Made by a program: the position numbers and the translations under genes. The notes below the pieces were generated by a model. That model ran no database searches. It was not told the origin of the DNA and worked only from the letters and a program-made list of their open reading frames with translations. A stretch of 47,094 bases of DNA from Planctomycetota bacterium (lineage in GTDB: Bacteria > Planctomycetota > UBA1135 > GCA-002686595), in the NCBI GenBank assembly GCA_002686265.1, contig NZBA01000071.1, positions 1 to 47,094 of the forward strand, given 5' to 3'. Positions 8,753 to 16,548 of the stretch are shown here, piece by piece (position 1 is the stretch's first letter; the number at the start of each line of letters is the position of its first letter).

Positions 8753-11700
8753 GTGCGCCCTCCTCCCAGATCGCCGATCGCCCTCGTCGGGATCGGGTGC
8801 CGCTTCCCCGGCGGGATCACCGACGCCGCGGGGCTGTGGGATGTCCTGCGCGATGGACTGGACGTCGTGGGGGAGGTCCCGCCCGAACGCTTCGATGCCC
8901 GCGCTCTGCTCGCGACGTCGCCCCAAGAGCCGGGGCGCATCGCGACCATCAGCGGCGGCTTCCTGGAGGACCTCGATCGCTTTGACGCGAGCTTCTTCGG
9001 CCTCTCTCCGCGCGAGGCCTTGACCACCGATCCCCAGCAGCGCCTGCTCGCGACCGTGGCCTGGGAGGCCCTCGAGGACGCCGGGCTGCGGCGCGCGGAC
9101 CTGCCTCGCACGGCCACGGGTCTGTGGTTCGGCCTGCAGCACGCCGAGTACGAGCGGCGCGTGCTGCACGCGCGCGGCGCCCTGGATGCGAGCACCCTGG
9201 TGGGGGTCTCGCGCACCGCGGCCCTCGGCCGCCTGGCCGCCTTCCTCGGCGTCAGCGGTCCGGCCCTGACCATCGACAGCGATCGCTCTTCCTCGCTCGT
9301 GGCCCTGCACCTCGCTTGCGAGTCCCTGCGCTCGGGCGAATGCTCGGTCGCCCTCGTCGGCGCCTCCAACGCCATCCTGGAACCCGAGGTCTCGATCGCC
9401 CTCTCGCGCTCGGGGATGATGGCGCCCGGCGGGCGCTGTCGCTTCGGCGACCGCGACGCCGAAGGCATGGTGAGAAGCGAGGGCGTCTGCGTCCTGGTCC
9501 TCATGCCCCTCGAGCGAGCCGTCGCCGAGGGCCTCGCGCCACAGGCCGTGGTCCTCGCCAGCGCCGTGCGCGGCGAGGGCGGAGCGAGCGGAGACGTGTT
9601 GCGTCCGAGCTCTCCCGCTCAGCTCGAGCTCCTGCGCGCGGCGTGGGAAGCCGCCGGCGAGGACCCACGCACGGCGGGCTACTTCGAGGCTCACGGGACG
9701 GGAACACGCCTGGGGGATGACGCCGAGATCGGAGCCCTGCGCGAGCTGCTCGGCCCACGCAGGGCCGACGGGCCGACCCGCGTGGGCTCGGTCAAGACCC
9801 ACCTCGGCCACTGCGAGGCGGCCGGTGGCCTGGCCGGCCTGCTGGCCGCCGCCCTGGCCCTGCGCCACGGCGAGGTTCCCCCCAGCCTGCACGCCGAACA
9901 TCCCATTCCCGAACTGGTGGGGGACGAGACCTCCCTCACCTTGGCCCGCGAGCTCGCTCCCTGGCCCGCCGGACGCCGGCGTCTGGCCGGAGTGAGCGCC
10001 TTCGGTCTGACGGGCCCCCTGGCCCACGCGGTCCTCGCCGAGGCGGGCGACACCGGCGCGCCTTCCCCGCCCGGCGAGCCGCCTGCGACCGAGCGCGAGG
10101 CCCGCGCGTGCCTCCTGCTCCTCACGGCCCACGACTCGCGCGCCCTGGCCGAGCGGGCGCGCGGCATGGCGGACCTGCTCGAGAGTGACGGTGCGACAGC
10201 GCTCGCCGTCTGCCGCGCCGCCGCCCATCGCCGCGAGCCCCTCGCCCGCCGCCTGGCGGTCGTCGGAGAGGACGCCGCCGAGATCGCGCGGCGCCTGCGC
10301 GCCCACGCCGATGACGAAGAGCCCGAGGGCCTGGTCTGCGGCTCTCCCCTCGGCGAGGGCGAGCAGGGTGTCGTGATGGTCTTCCCCGGCCAGGGGTCGC
10401 AGTGGGTTGGCATGGGCCGCGAGCTCTTCGAGGAGGAGCCCGCCTTTCGCGCGGCGATCGAGGCCGCCCACGAAACGGTCCGGACCGAGGCCGGCTGGTC
10501 CCTCGTAGACGAGCTTCGCGCGGGGGAAGGGGAGGCGCGCCTGGACCGGCTCGAGATCATCCAACCGCTGCTGGTCGCGGTAATGATCGGCCTGACCCGG
10601 CTCTGGGACGAGCTCGGCGTGCGGCCCGCCGCCGTGTGCGGCACGAGCTTGGGGGAGATTTCAGCCGCCTGCGCGGCCGGCATCCTCTCGATCGAGGACG
10701 CCCTCGCCCTCGCCTGCCGGCGCGTGGCGCTGATGTCCTCCATCGGTGGCGAGGGGGCGATGGCGGCCGTCGGCCTGACCCTCGACCAGGCACGCGAGGC
10801 GATCGGGGAGCGCGAGGGGAGCGTGGCCGTGGCCGTCCACAATAGCGCCGGCTCCCAGGTGATCGGCGGCGAGGCGGCGGCGGTGGAGGCGATCGTCGCC
10901 GAGCTCGAAGAGCGCGACGTCTTCGTGCGCTTGATCAAGGGTGCGAATCTCGCTTCCCACAGCCCGCACATGGAGCCGATCCTGGCTCCCTTCGAGGCGG
11001 TCCTGGCGGACCTCGCCCCGGGCGAGGCCGCCTGTCCGATGCTCTCGACCGCGACCGGCGAGTGGTTGGTCGGGCCTGAATGCGACGCCGCCTACTGGCG
11101 CTCGAATCTGCGCCAGCGGGTGGACTTCGCCGGCGCCGTTGAGCGCCTCTTGGCCGCCGGCCGCCGCGTGTTCCTCGAGGTCAGCCCGCACCCGCTCTTG
11201 CGCGATCCCCTGGCGGAGACGGCCCACGCGGCGGGGACCCGTATCGCCGCCCTGCCGACCCTCGTGCGCGACGGTGGTGCGTGGGTGCGCGTGGCCGAGA
11301 CGTTCGGTGCCCTGCAGGTCCACGGCTGTGCCGGGGACCTCTCCGCCATGCACCCGCGCGGCGGTCTCGCCGGAGGGGACCTGCCGCCCTATCCCTGGCG
11401 CGGCAGGAGCTACTGGCTCCCATCCCGACCGCCCGGTGCCCAGGGGACCGACGACGCCCTCGACGAGGTCAACACGGCGGTGGAGGGCGAGCTCGGCGAG
11501 GAGCGCGGCATCCCGCGCGACCCCGAGCGGATCGCGGGCGTGGTCGCCCGTCGCCTGACCACCGTGCTGGCCCTCGAAGGACCGCCGGATCCCGACACGG
11601 CGTTCCGCGATCTGGGGCTGACTTCCCTGCTGGCGACCGAGCTGCGAGCGGGGCTCGAGCGGACCCTCGAGCGGAGCCTCGCGCCGGCCCTCCTCCAGCA

Positions 11701-13165
11701 GCACCCGACCCTGCGACGGCTGAGCGAGCACCTCGGATCTCTCGTCGAGGGCGCCGGAGCCGAGGGGGAGGTGGGGAAGGAGCGACCGCTGGCCGCGGTC
11801 GGGCCTGGGTCTCGGCGGTTGCCCCTGCTCCCGGCCCAAGCCACCTCCCTGGGCATCCGCGCGCTCGCCGCGCGCACAACGGTGCCCTTCCCGGTGACAC
11901 GGGTGCTCGGCGTGCGCGGGCGCCTCGATCCGCAGCGGGTGGAGCGCACCCTCGAGCTCCTCATCGAGCGCCACGAGGCCCTGCGCGTGCGCCTGGTCCC
12001 CACGCCTCTGGGATGGACCCAGGAGCTCGCCCCCGCGGGCGCCGCGGCGGCGCCCCTCTCGCTCCACGTCCTCGACGGCGCGAGTGACCTGGCCACCCAG
12101 ACAGCGCGGGTGGCCGACGAGCTGCGCGCCGGTCTGGACTTCGAGGCGGGCCGTCTGTTCGCCGCGGGCCTCGTTGACCCGGGCGATGGAGCCGACAACG
12201 CCCTGGTCTTGGTGCTCGACCACCTGATCGCCGACCTGGCGAGCGAGCGTTTGTTGGTGACCGACTTCCGAGCGCTCTACCGCCGCCTCGGCGAGCGCGG
12301 GCGCGCCAGCCTGCCCACCCCGCCGGGCTCGATGGCGGCTTGGGCCGAGGAGCTCGCGGCCGGCGTCGCCTCGGGCGCCTTCGACGACGACGCGGGCGCC
12401 TGGATGGCCCAGGCGGCGCGCGTGGCGACCCCCTTCCCTCCCCGGGCGGAGGACGGCGACGACGGACCCGCCGCTTGCGTGGTCGAGTCGCTCTCGCTGA
12501 AGACCGGCGAGGGTCTGGCCGAGGCCGCCGGACGCCTGCACGGCGCGGACCCGCCGGCCCTCGTGTTAGGGGCCTTGGCGGAGGTCCTGACGCGGCGCGC
12601 CGGGGATGATGTGTGCATCAACCTCTCCTCCTCGGGACGCCTCTGCCCGGCGGTGCGCATCGACGCCTCGCGCACCATGGGCTTCTTCGCTATCGGTCAC
12701 CCGACCTTCTTCGAGCCGACCGGATCGGCGGGGACTCCCGCTTCGGTGGTCGCCGCGCGCGAGGCCTACGCGCGCACCGAGCGTCGCGTGCCGATGCACG
12801 CCTTCCGTTGCCACCGTTCGAGCCCCGAGCTGTCGGAAGCCTTCGACCGCTTGCAGCGCGAGGCGGGCGTGGTGTTCAACTACCGCGGCGAGCTGACCTC
12901 CTTCGTCCACCCGCCCCTGTGCGCCGGGCACCTAGAGCGCCTGGGCGCGGCTTCGACGGGGGAGGGGGACGTGGCCGCGGTCGTACTGCACGGCGAGCCG
13001 GTGCTCTTCGGGCGCACGCGGCTGAACGTGGTCGCGGGGCTGGTGGAAGGAGCGCTCACGCTCTGGATCGCCTACCCCCAGCGAACTCTCGGGGAGAGCG
13101 CGGCGCGAGATCTGGCGCGCGCGGTCCTGGCCGAGGTCGAAGGGCTCATCGGAGAGTCGTCGTGA
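8753..13165 (+). CDS. Type I megasynthase KS(C>R)-AT-ACP-condensation
   Basis: A 1470-residue synthase. The KS domain (residues ~7-430) opens IALVGIGCRFPGG and keeps both catalytic His segments (EAHGTGTRLGD, GSVKTHLGH), but the DTACSSS nucleophile motif reads DSDRSSS: Arg178 replaces the Cys. The AT domain (~540-845) has FPGQGSQ and GTSLGE with Ser632, Thr replacing the usual His before the Ser; its later motif is LASHSPHM. The ACP (~925-1000) keeps the phosphopantetheine Ser958 in LGLTSLLATEL. The C-terminal ~450 residues resemble an NRPS condensation domain: LPLLPAQ, DHLIADL in place of HHxxxDG (His1157 and Asp retained) and FNYRGEL. The start is uncertain; an ATG at 8573 is possible. The stop overlaps the next GTG. 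Likely role: carrying an acyl group and transferring it to an amine or alcohol acceptor, not chain elongation. Confidence 0.9.
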   Translation: MRPPPRSPIALVGIGCRFPGGITDAAGLWDVLRDGLDVVGEVPPERFDARALLATSPQEPGRIATISGGFLEDLDRFDASFFGLSPREALTTDPQQRLLATVAWEALEDAGLRRADLPRTATGLWFGLQHAEYERRVLHARGALDASTLVGVSRTAALGRLAAFLGVSGPALTIDSDRSSSLVALHLACESLRSGECSVALVGASNAILEPEVSIALSRSGMMAPGGRCRFGDRDAEGMVRSEGVCVLVLMPLERAVAEGLAPQAVVLASAVRGEGGASGDVLRPSSPAQLELLRAAWEAAGEDPRTAGYFEAHGTGTRLGDDAEIGALRELLGPRRADGPTRVGSVKTHLGHCEAAGGLAGLLAAALALRHGEVPPSLHAEHPIPELVGDETSLTLARELAPWPAGRRRLAGVSAFGLTGPLAHAVLAEAGDTGAPSPPGEPPATEREARACLLLLTAHDSRALAERARGMADLLESDGATALAVCRAAAHRREPLARRLAVVGEDAAEIARRLRAHADDEEPEGLVCGSPLGEGEQGVVMVFPGQGSQWVGMGRELFEEEPAFRAAIEAAHETVRTEAGWSLVDELRAGEGEARLDRLEIIQPLLVAVMIGLTRLWDELGVRPAAVCGTSLGEISAACAAGILSIEDALALACRRVALMSSIGGEGAMAAVGLTLDQAREAIGEREGSVAVAVHNSAGSQVIGGEAAAVEAIVAELEERDVFVRLIKGANLASHSPHMEPILAPFEAVLADLAPGEAACPMLSTATGEWLVGPECDAAYWRSNLRQRVDFAGAVERLLAAGRRVFLEVSPHPLLRDPLAETAHAAGTRIAALPTLVRDGGAWVRVAETFGALQVHGCAGDLSAMHPRGGLAGGDLPPYPWRGRSYWLPSRPPGAQGTDDALDEVNTAVEGELGEERGIPRDPERIAGVVARRLTTVLALEGPPDPDTAFRDLGLTSLLATELRAGLERTLERSLAPALLQQHPTLRRLSEHLGSLVEGAGAEGEVGKERPLAAVGPGSRRLPLLPAQATSLGIRALAARTTVPFPVTRVLGVRGRLDPQRVERTLELLIERHEALRVRLVPTPLGWTQELAPAGAAAAPLSLHVLDGASDLATQTARVADELRAGLDFEAGRLFAAGLVDPGDGADNALVLVLDHLIADLASERLLVTDFRALYRRLGERGRASLPTPPGSMAAWAEELAAGVASGAFDDDAGAWMAQAARVATPFPPRAEDGDDGPAACVVESLSLKTGEGLAEAAGRLHGADPPALVLGALAEVLTRRAGDDVCINLSSSGRLCPAVRIDASRTMGFFAIGHPTFFEPTGSAGTPASVVAAREAYARTERRVPMHAFRCHRSSPELSEAFDRLQREAGVVFNYRGELTSFVHPPLCAGHLERLGAASTGEGDVAAVVLHGEPVLFGRTRLNVVAGLVEGALTLWIAYPQRTLGESAARDLARAVLAEVEGLIGESS

Positions 13166-14460
13166 ACGGCGAGCGGGCAGGAGAGGGACGGGCGGATCGA
13201 ACACAGTCCGAGCCGGAGAGCGCGCCCGGGCACGAAGCCGACCTTGAGCTCGCCCCTGAGCTCGACTCCGGGGCCGGGGGTGCGAGTCCGGGCTTCCCCT
13301 GCCTGCGCGGCGAGGTCGAGATCGTGCGCGCTGGGACGGACCGTTTCCTGATCACCGAGCCGGCGTCCGCCAGCGGCCACTCCCTGGGGATGGAGGAGCG
13401 CTTTCTGATCCACCAGATGGACGGCTCGCGCTCCCTCGATGCGATCTTGGCGGCCTACCGGCGCCGGTTCGCCCACTCACTCCCACCTCGGCAGCTGGCG
13501 GACTTCCTCGAGCAGCTGCGCTCCCTGGGGGTCCTGGAGGGCGCGACGGTTTCCGATGTCCCTGCGCCCGCGCTCGAGCGACCGGTCCCGACCTGGGCCA
13601 ACCGCTGCTGCGACCTGGGCGTGCTGCTCTTCGGCTGGTTCCTCCACCCGCTGTGGACGGTACCCGTCGGGGCCCTGGCCGCCGTCGCCCTGCTCGGCTG
13701 GATCGCTCGCTTCGACGAGTACTTCGCGGACCTGTGGAGTGTCCTCGGCCCGCTCACCTTGCCCCAGTTCCTGGGCAAGCTCCTCGCGGCCCTGCTCTCG
13801 ATCTCCTTTCTGCGCAGCGCCGCCCTCGGTATCGCTTGCCGTAGCCTGAAGGGGAGCCTGCGCGCCTTTCGACTCGAGTGGCACCGTGGCGTCCTGCCGC
13901 ACTTCGTCTGCATCCCGCTGATCCCGCTCGAGCGCATGGACGAGCGCGCGCAGCGCCTGCTGTGCTGGGTGCGCCCGTGGACCCATCTGGCCCTGGCCTC
14001 GGCGGCCCTGATCGGATGGCTCATGACACCGCGCGCATCCAGCCTCTCCTCGCTGTGTCTGCTGGCCAGCCTGCCCTTGGTGGCGGGGTTCCTCTTCCAG
14101 TGCATCCCTTTCGCTCCCCTCGATGCCTATCGCATCCTCTCAGCTCGCTTCGGCGTCCACCGCCTCTACGAACGCGCCGGCGCCGAGACCCGCGCCTGGC
14201 TCACCCTGCGCCCGTCGCCCGAGGCGCTCTCCGATCGCGAGCGCACCTGGTTTCGTCTCTTCGGCCTGGGCGTGGGCGTCTACCGCACCCTGAGCCTGGC
14301 GCTCTTCATGGGTGGAGGCTCCTGGTACGCCAGCCAGCGCTTCGGCGGGCCGGGCGCGGCTCTGGCCCTGACCGCGGTCGTCCTCTGGTGCCTGGGGCCC
14401 GTGCGACGCTCGCTCGGCGCGAGCGCCTTCGGCCGCTGGCTGGCGGGCGCGGCGCGCTGA
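13162..14460 (+). CDS. M50-like membrane protein lacking HExxH, PqqD-like N-terminus
   Basis: A 432-residue protein starting at a GTG that overlaps the previous stop (GTGA), with GGAGAG five bases upstream. Residues ~75-130 (EERFLIHQMDGSRSLDAI and a following helix) look like the PqqD-like winged helix found before the membrane part of 'putative peptide zinc metalloprotease' proteins. Six or so membrane helices follow (~150-183, 200-225, 272-288, 292-318, 358-382, 392-412). Where that family has LHELGHGLACRRFGG, this protein has LRSAALGIACRSLKG, so His, Glu and His become R218, S219 and L222. The second active-site region survives as FAPLDAYRIL with D321. I infer a proteolytically inactive M50 relative that may be a structural part of an export complex with the HlyD protein at 27377-28507. 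Confidence 0.75.
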   Translation: MNGERAGEGRADRTQSEPESAPGHEADLELAPELDSGAGGASPGFPCLRGEVEIVRAGTDRFLITEPASASGHSLGMEERFLIHQMDGSRSLDAILAAYRRRFAHSLPPRQLADFLEQLRSLGVLEGATVSDVPAPALERPVPTWANRCCDLGVLLFGWFLHPLWTVPVGALAAVALLGWIARFDEYFADLWSVLGPLTLPQFLGKLLAALLSISFLRSAALGIACRSLKGSLRAFRLEWHRGVLPHFVCIPLIPLERMDERAQRLLCWVRPWTHLALASAALIGWLMTPRASSLSSLCLLASLPLVAGFLFQCIPFAPLDAYRILSARFGVHRLYERAGAETRAWLTLRPSPEALSDRERTWFRLFGLGVGVYRTLSLALFMGGGSWYASQRFGGPGAALALTAVVLWCLGPVRRSLGASAFGRWLAGAAR

Positions 14461-14478
14461 CGGCGTCGGCCGCGGCGC

Positions 14479-15444
14479 TCACTCTTCTCCGGCGGCCTGA
14501 GCGGCGGCCTGCGCGCGCAGGAAGAGGTCGCGTGCCTCGGGGAAGGCCTCGTCGATGCGCAGGGCCGCGCGAGCGGCCTCGAGCGCCTGGCGCGGGTGGC
14601 CGAGCTCGAGGTGTACGCGGGCCATGGACAGAAAGGAGTGCACCTGCATCGGGTCGATGCGCACGGCGATGCGCAGGGAGATCAGGGCCTCCTTGAGCTG
14701 CCCCGCGCGCCGGTAGGCCTCGCCCAAGCGCGCCTGGGCGGGGCCCGAGCGCGAGACGTCGATGGCGCAGGCGCCGCGGTACTCCGCCACGGCGCGCTCC
14801 TGGTCGCCGCGCGCTAGAAACAGGTCGCCGAGGGCCAGGCGGCTCTCCATGTCCAGGGGGTTGTGGCGTTGGGCGGTGATCAGCTGCTCCTCGGCCTCGT
14901 CCGTGCGGCCGAGAGCTAGCAGCACGCTGCAGAGCTTGTACTGTGCCGTGGGCGTGAGCGGATTGCTCTCGACCGCGGCGCGGTAGGCGTCGAGGGCCTC
15001 CTCCAGGTTCCCGGTGGCGCGCAGGACGTCGCCCAGGAACAGGTGCGCCTGGGCCTTCTCGGGACCGACGGCGACCGCCCGGCGGGCGTGGGCCAGGGCC
15101 GGCTCGAGGGCGCCGCGCTCCTGCTCGACATGGCCCAGGGCCAGCCAGGCCGGGCACAGGTCGTCCTCGAGCTCCACCGCCGCGCTCAGGCTGACCTCGG
15201 CCGCGTCGAGGTCCGCCAAGCGCAACTCGACCAGTCCGCACACCAGGTGGGCCTGGGCCGACTCGGGATGAGCTGCGAGGGCCTTGTGTGCATCGCTCAG
15301 GGCGGGGCCGAGGCGACCGTTCTGCAGGTGCTGCTTGGCGAGGATCAGGTGTGCACTGGCGCTCTGGCCGAGCTCGCGCAGGCGCGGCACGCTAGAGGCG
15401 GGCGGCGGCGAAACGGGCTCGTCTCGGGAGGGATCGTCGGCCAT
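14479..15444 (-). CDS. TPR repeat protein
   Basis: A 321-residue soluble protein made almost wholly of tetratricopeptide repeats. About eight 34-residue units run from residue ~30 to the end, with the usual A/G, Y/L and P positions (for example AWLALGHVEQERGALEPALA, SRLALGDLFLARGDQERAV). There is no signal peptide; the first ~25 residues are Pro/Ser-rich. It is transcribed against its neighbours: its 3' end lies 18 bases from the M50-like gene's end and its 5' end faces the hydrolase gene. TPR proteins scaffold complexes; a role in organising this biosynthetic machinery is only a guess. Confidence 0.85.
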   Translation of the reverse strand: MADDPSRDEPVSPPPASSVPRLRELGQSASAHLILAKQHLQNGRLGPALSDAHKALAAHPESAQAHLVCGLVELRLADLDAAEVSLSAAVELEDDLCPAWLALGHVEQERGALEPALAHARRAVAVGPEKAQAHLFLGDVLRATGNLEEALDAYRAAVESNPLTPTAQYKLCSVLLALGRTDEAEEQLITAQRHNPLDMESRLALGDLFLARGDQERAVAEYRGACAIDVSRSGPAQARLGEAYRRAGQLKEALISLRIAVRIDPMQVHSFLSMARVHLELGHPRQALEAARAALRIDEAFPEARDLFLRAQAAAQAAGEE

Positions 15445-15666
15445 GGCGCCGCGGATCCTACCACCCGCGTCGACCCGCGCCGCACCGGGGGATGGGGCTC
15501 GACGGGGCGAGCGGTGTCCCATAGTCTCCAGTCGAGGACCCGCGCTCCTTGGCGCGCGCCTTCCGCTGAAGACGATCATGACCTTCCTTCCGCGCCCCGT
15601 CCCGCGCCCCGTGGGCGCCCTGCGTTCCCCGGCCGCGCCGCACTGGAGCCCGAGGGAGGCCTGAGC

Positions 15667-16548
15667 GTGGTCGATCGTGTCCGGCTCGCGTGCGGTGTGA
15701 CCCTCAGCTGCCGCACGGTGGACTGCGACGCGCCCCAGGCGCCCCCGGCGCTGTTGGTTCACGGCGTGAACGCCAACATGGCCTTCTGGCACCCACACCT
15801 CGTGCAGCGTTTGAGGGCCGTACGGCGCCTGGAGATGTACGACCTGCGCGGCCACGGCTACAGCGACATGCCTGCCAGCGGCTACACCAGCCGCGACCTG
15901 GCCGAGGACGCCCGGGGCGTGCTCGATGCCCGGGGAATCGAGAGCGCCGATCTCCTGGCCCACAGCTTCGGAGCCGCCGCCGCCTTGCAGCTGGCCCGGC
16001 TGCACCCCGAGCGCGTGCGTTCTCTGGTGCTGTTGGATGCGCGGGTCTTCGCCCTGCAATCTGCATTGCGGCTCAAGGACTGGAGCGGGTTCGAGCGCTG
16101 GCGGGGGCACTTCGCTCGGGCCGGCATCGAGTTCGCGCCCGAGATGGAGGTCGACTTCCACCTGCCGCGCCTGCTCGAAGGAGATCTGTGGGAGGAGGTG
16201 CGGGAGGGGCTCGAGCGGGACGGTTTCTTCGTGCCCCAGGGAGGGCGGCGCACACGGGCGCGCCAGCGCAAGCTCGCACGCGAGACGAGCGCCGCTGCCG
16301 ATGTGCGCGCGCCGGTGGGCCTGACCGCCGAGGCGCTGGCCGATGTCCCGCACCCGACGCTCGCCCTGTACGGCTCGAACTCCGCCTACCTGCCGACACG
16401 CGACGGTTTGGCGGCGGGCTTGCCCGACTGCCGCACGGCCCTCGTCGCCGGTGGCGGACACAACTTCCCCTTCACCTCTCCCGAGGAGACAGCCGTGAAC
16501 GTGACGGCGTTCTGGCGTGAGCGGGACGCGCGGCGGGAGAAGGCGTGA
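15667..16548 (+). CDS. Alpha/beta hydrolase
   Basis: A 293-residue alpha/beta-hydrolase-fold protein. LLVHGVNANMAFWHPH is the oxyanion-hole region, YDLRGHGYSDMP is the typical strand/loop, LAHSFGAAAAL carries the nucleophile Ser in an A-x-S-x-G elbow (Ala replaces the first Gly), and GGGHNFPF holds the catalytic His. The acidic residue is not obvious. The frame is open further upstream, but GTG 15667 has GGGAGG seven bases before it and directly precedes the first beta strand. The stop overlaps the next gene as GTGA. Within a megasynthase cluster such a protein can act as a thioesterase or hydrolase on the product; no dedicated thioesterase domain is present in the synthases, so this is a candidate for release. 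Confidence 0.82.
   Translation: MVDRVRLACGVTLSCRTVDCDAPQAPPALLVHGVNANMAFWHPHLVQRLRAVRRLEMYDLRGHGYSDMPASGYTSRDLAEDARGVLDARGIESADLLAHSFGAAAALQLARLHPERVRSLVLLDARVFALQSALRLKDWSGFERWRGHFARAGIEFAPEMEVDFHLPRLLEGDLWEEVREGLERDGFFVPQGGRRTRARQRKLARETSAAADVRAPVGLTAEALADVPHPTLALYGSNSAYLPTRDGLAAGLPDCRTALVAGGGHNFPFTSPEETAVNVTAFWRERDARREKA

Noticed and set aside
10638..10660. Reading GTSLGE as an inactive AT
   Set aside because: The nucleophile Ser632 is kept and only the preceding His is Thr, which some active acyltransferases tolerate, so inactivity is not claimed.
12613..13161. N-terminal extension of the M50-like protein frame
   Set aside because: This part overlaps the condensation domain in another frame and is Arg/Pro-rich; the GTG at 13162 has a good RBS and stop/start coupling.
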